Assembly: GCF_026652115.1 (NCBI RefSeq)
Contig: NZ_JAPPSQ010000011.1
Location: forward strand, 102,358-166,357
DNA from: Algoriphagus sp. PAP.12
GTDB lineage: Bacteria; Bacteroidota; Bacteroidia; Cytophagales; Cyclobacteriaceae
Direction of reading: 5' to 3'
Length of the DNA stretch: 64,000 bases
Shown: in pieces, positions 62,101-64,000 of the stretch
Layout of the letters: every line of letters starts with the position of its first letter
Numbering within the stretch: the first letter of the stretch is position 1
Made by a program: the position numbers and the translations under genes
The notes under the pieces: generated by a model
Seen by the model: only the letters and a program-made list of their open reading frames with translations
Database searches by the model: none
What the model was told of the DNA's origin: nothing

Positions 62101-62771
62101 ACAGTGCTGTGAAATCCTACCTTTTTCAAAACCGCAAGAAAGTCCTGACCATCCGGGAATGCCTGTACGGATTCTGGAAGATAAGTATACGCAGAATTGT
62201 CCTTGGATACAATCTTTCCTACTTGAGGCAGAATGGTGTTGGAATAAAAGGAATAAGCTTGTTTCATCGGGAATGCCTTAGGCTTACTGAATTCCAAGAT
62301 GACAGTTTTACCTCCCGGCTTCAAAACCCTGTACATATCCGCTAGTCCTTTTTCCAAGTTTTCGAAGTTTCTAACTCCAAAAGAAACGATGACAGCATCA
62401 AACTTATTATCCTCAAAAAGTAATCCTTCAGAATCCCCGAGTTGCATTTCGATTTTGTCCTGAAGACCTCTTTTTTCCATTTTTTTGCGACCCTCTGAAA
62501 GCATTCCTTCAGAAATGTCCACCCCGATAATTTTATCTGGATTCAGTGCCAAAGCTTCGATCGCAAAGTCACCAGTACCTGTAGCGATATCCAGAATCAA
62601 CTTAGGCTGAAGCTTTTTTAGCATTTTGATTGCCTTTTTTCTCCAGATGATATCAATGCCCATGCTCAAGACATGATTTAGCAAATCATACTTAGGGCTG
62701 ATATTGTTGAACATCTCAGCCACCTGGGCTTTTTTAGGGTCTTCTTTATCTTTGTAAGGGACGACAGACAT
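62049..62771 (-). CDS. ubiE: Demethylmenaquinone/ubiquinone C-methyltransferase
   Basis: This 240-residue SAM-dependent methyltransferase makes menaquinone (the usual Bacteroidota quinone) from demethylmenaquinone. The family motifs are [22 protein letters not shown] (residues about 17-38), the SAM loop [13 protein letters not shown] near 60-72, [15 protein letters not shown] and [14 protein letters not shown]. The last 52 bases overlap porT, suggesting coupled translation. The engB gene is divergent upstream. Confidence 0.95.
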   Translation of the reverse strand: MSVVPYKDKEDPKKAQVAEMFNNISPKYDLLNHVLSMGIDIIWRKKAIKMLKKLQPKLILDIATGTGDFAIEALALNPDKIIGVDISEGMLSEGRKKMEKRGLQDKIEMQLGDSEGLLFEDNKFDAVIVSFGVRNFENLEKGLADMYRVLKPGGKTVILEFSKPKAFPMKQAYSFYSNTILPQVGKIVSKDNSAYTYLPESVQAFPDGQDFLAVLKKVGFHSTVCKPLTFGISSIYVGEK

Positions 62772-62869
62772 CGTTTTTCAATCTAATGGGATGCAATATT
62801 ACTCAAGAAACCCGAGGAATCGAAAAATGTTGCACACCTTAACGATTCGAATGTCAAAGAATAAAGCCT

Positions 62870-62877
62870 TATTTTTG
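62870..62877 (+). promoter_or_regulatory. -7 box upstream of engB
   Basis: TATTTTTG matches the TAnnTTTG consensus and ends 17 bases before the ATG at 62895. The predicted transcript start near 62883 favours that ATG over the in-frame GTG at 62877. Confidence 0.5.
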
Positions 62878-62894
62878 TGGCGAACTCGAAAATC

Positions 62895-63506
62895 ATGATC
62901 CAAAAAGCAGAATTTGTAGTCTCGAACACCAATCCTGGAAATTGTCCAAAGCCAGATCGGGCTGAGGTAGCCTTCATTGGTAGATCCAATGTGGGAAAAA
63001 GCTCCCTAATCAATATGCTGACCAATAGAAAGGAGTTGGCAAAAACTTCCCAGAAGCCGGGTAAAACTCAATTGATCAACCATTTCAAAATTGATGACCG
63101 TTGGTTTTTGGTCGATTTACCGGGGTATGGCTTTGCCAAAGTTAATGTCAAAGTGAAGTTGGGATGGGAGCAGATGATCAGTACTTACTTGACTAAAAGA
63201 GAAAATCTTTGTGGAGTGTTTGTTCTGATTGACAGTCGGCTGGAGCCTCAAAAAATCGATTTGGAGTTTTTGCTTTGGTGCGGAACCGAAGGGGTTCCTA
63301 CAGCGATAGTATTTACTAAAGCAGATAAACAGTCCAAAAATAAAACCCAACAGAATATTCAGAAGTTTCTAAAGAAGATGAGAGAGATTTTCGAGGAAAC
63401 GCCTGATTATTTTGTAACCAGTTCAGAAACAGGAGACGGCAAGGATGAATTGCTGAATTTCATTATGGGATTGGTTAATGAATACGAAAATGAAGAGATG
63501 ATTTAA
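62895..63506 (+). CDS. engB: Ribosome-biogenesis GTPase YihA/EngB/YsxC
   Basis: This 203-residue GTPase of the TrmE-Era family is needed for assembly of the large ribosomal subunit. G1 is GRSNVGKSS (residues 29-37), G3 is DLPGYGFAKV and G4 is FTKADK near 145. The ATG at 62895 is preferred because the -7 box overlaps the alternative GTG at 62877. A DUF5606 gene follows after 38 bases on the same strand. Confidence 0.95.
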   Translation: MIQKAEFVVSNTNPGNCPKPDRAEVAFIGRSNVGKSSLINMLTNRKELAKTSQKPGKTQLINHFKIDDRWFLVDLPGYGFAKVNVKVKLGWEQMISTYLTKRENLCGVFVLIDSRLEPQKIDLEFLLWCGTEGVPTAIVFTKADKQSKNKTQQNIQKFLKKMREIFEETPDYFVTSSETGDGKDELLNFIMGLVNEYENEEMI

Positions 63507-63544
63507 TCTCAAATTCTATATTTGCAAGCTGAAAATTAAAGCAG

Positions 63545-63982
63545 ATGAATTTTAAAGACATAGCCACAGTATCTGGTAAGCCCGGATTGTACAAAGTATT
63601 GAAGCCTTCAAGAACCGGAGTGATCTTGGAAAGCCTAGATGCTAAAAAAGGAAAATTGGTAGCAGGGATGTCCCAGCGAGTATCCATTTTGAGCGATATC
63701 TCTATTTATACCTTGACTGAAGAAGGTGCAGAGCCTTTAGAGTCCGTGATGAAGAAAATCGAAGCTGAATTCGCAGGTGATTTAGGATTGGATGCCAATC
63801 CAGATGATACCGAGTTGAGAGCTTTTATGAAACACATCCTTCCTGACGTTGATGAGGATAGAGTTTATACTTCTGATATCAAGAAATTGATTTCTTGGTA
63901 TAAAATCATTAGAACACAAGCTCCTGAGGTACTTCAGGAATCAGCTGAATCCTCCGAGGAGACAGAAGAAAAAGAATCATAA
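63545..63982 (+). CDS. DUF5606-family protein
   Basis: This 145-residue cytoplasmic protein matches the DUF5606 family of Bacteroidota: NFKDIATVSGKPGLYKVLKPSRTGVILESLD, then SQRVSILSDISIYT. The first 80 residues look like a compact beta domain, followed by a helical region (FMKHILPDVDEDRVYTSDIKKLISWY) and an acidic tail. The function is unknown. It lies 38 bases after engB and may share its transcript. The window ends 18 bases after its stop. Confidence 0.88.
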   Translation: MNFKDIATVSGKPGLYKVLKPSRTGVILESLDAKKGKLVAGMSQRVSILSDISIYTLTEEGAEPLESVMKKIEAEFAGDLGLDANPDDTELRAFMKHILPDVDEDRVYTSDIKKLISWYKIIRTQAPEVLQESAESSEETEEKES

Positions 63983-64000
63983 AAATTAAGCCCCGATTAA

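Noticed and set aside
1..64000. CRISPR array or complete insertion sequence
   Set aside because: No regularly spaced direct repeats, cas genes or transposase genes were seen.

Overview
The window reads as chromosomal DNA of a Bacteroidota member, most likely order Cytophagales and close to Cyclobacteriaceae/Algoriphagus. This rests on SusC/SusD pairs, a PorT-type protein of the type IX secretion system next to ubiE, a DUF5606 protein, -7 boxes of the form TAnnTTTG, few Shine-Dalgarno sequences, and Bacteroidota-style gene orders such as pyrD-ftsK-lolA and rpsP-rimM-trmD-rplS. The species cannot be named from the sequence.

Layout. Bases 1-10.9 kb are mostly core. They hold the end of a DUF885 protein, an ECF sigma / anti-sigma-like / Spy-like locus, an outer-membrane barrel, a large plug-domain protein, gltX, the ribosomal operon rpsP-rimM-trmD-rplS, and a tRNA-Arg(CCT) gene. 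From about 10.9 to 34.5 kb the sequence is accessory, with long gene-poor stretches and broken genes. It contains a metallophosphoesterase, an XRE regulator and a strongly folded, terminator-ended segment that may encode a non-coding RNA (12.8-13.05 kb). Next comes a nutrient or peptide locus: a TlpA-like protein with a monothiol CGAS site, SusC, SusD, a small two-cysteine exported protein and a MauE/DoxX membrane protein. It ends in a defence region with a HEPN-like protein, an AlbA_2 pseudogene and a five-gene operon in which a 1353-residue protein of unknown family is overlapped by a Wadjet set (jetA, jetB, jetC, jetD).

Bases 34.5-45.2 kb form a carbohydrate locus: a heparinase II/III-type protein, a sulfatase, a rhodanese, a tight operon of lactonase, TIM-barrel isomerase, SDR, zinc-type dehydrogenase and hexulose-phosphate-synthase-like decarboxylase, and a divergent GH127 lipoprotein. 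Together they look suited to removing sulfate and cleaving polysaccharide, then oxidising a released sugar. Bases 45.2-64 kb are largely housekeeping: a PEGA protein, an M19 dipeptidase, an RsmI-like methylase, DinB, pdxJ, yqeY, cvpA, a TrpG/PabA amidotransferase, lolA, ftsK, pyrD, a VanX-like dipeptidase, porT, ubiE, engB and a DUF5606 protein. One unfamiliar pair, a lipoprotein and a predicted barrel, lies at 48.5-50.2 kb.

The strongest candidate for something new is the Wadjet operon with its coupled first gene. The C-terminus of that protein carries residues arranged like a PD-(D/E)XK nuclease. Second is the structured element at 12.8-13.05 kb. Third is the pairing of a small cysteine-containing exported protein with SusCD, a monothiol thioredoxin-fold protein and MauE. 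All function calls come from reading the sequence by eye; no database search was run.
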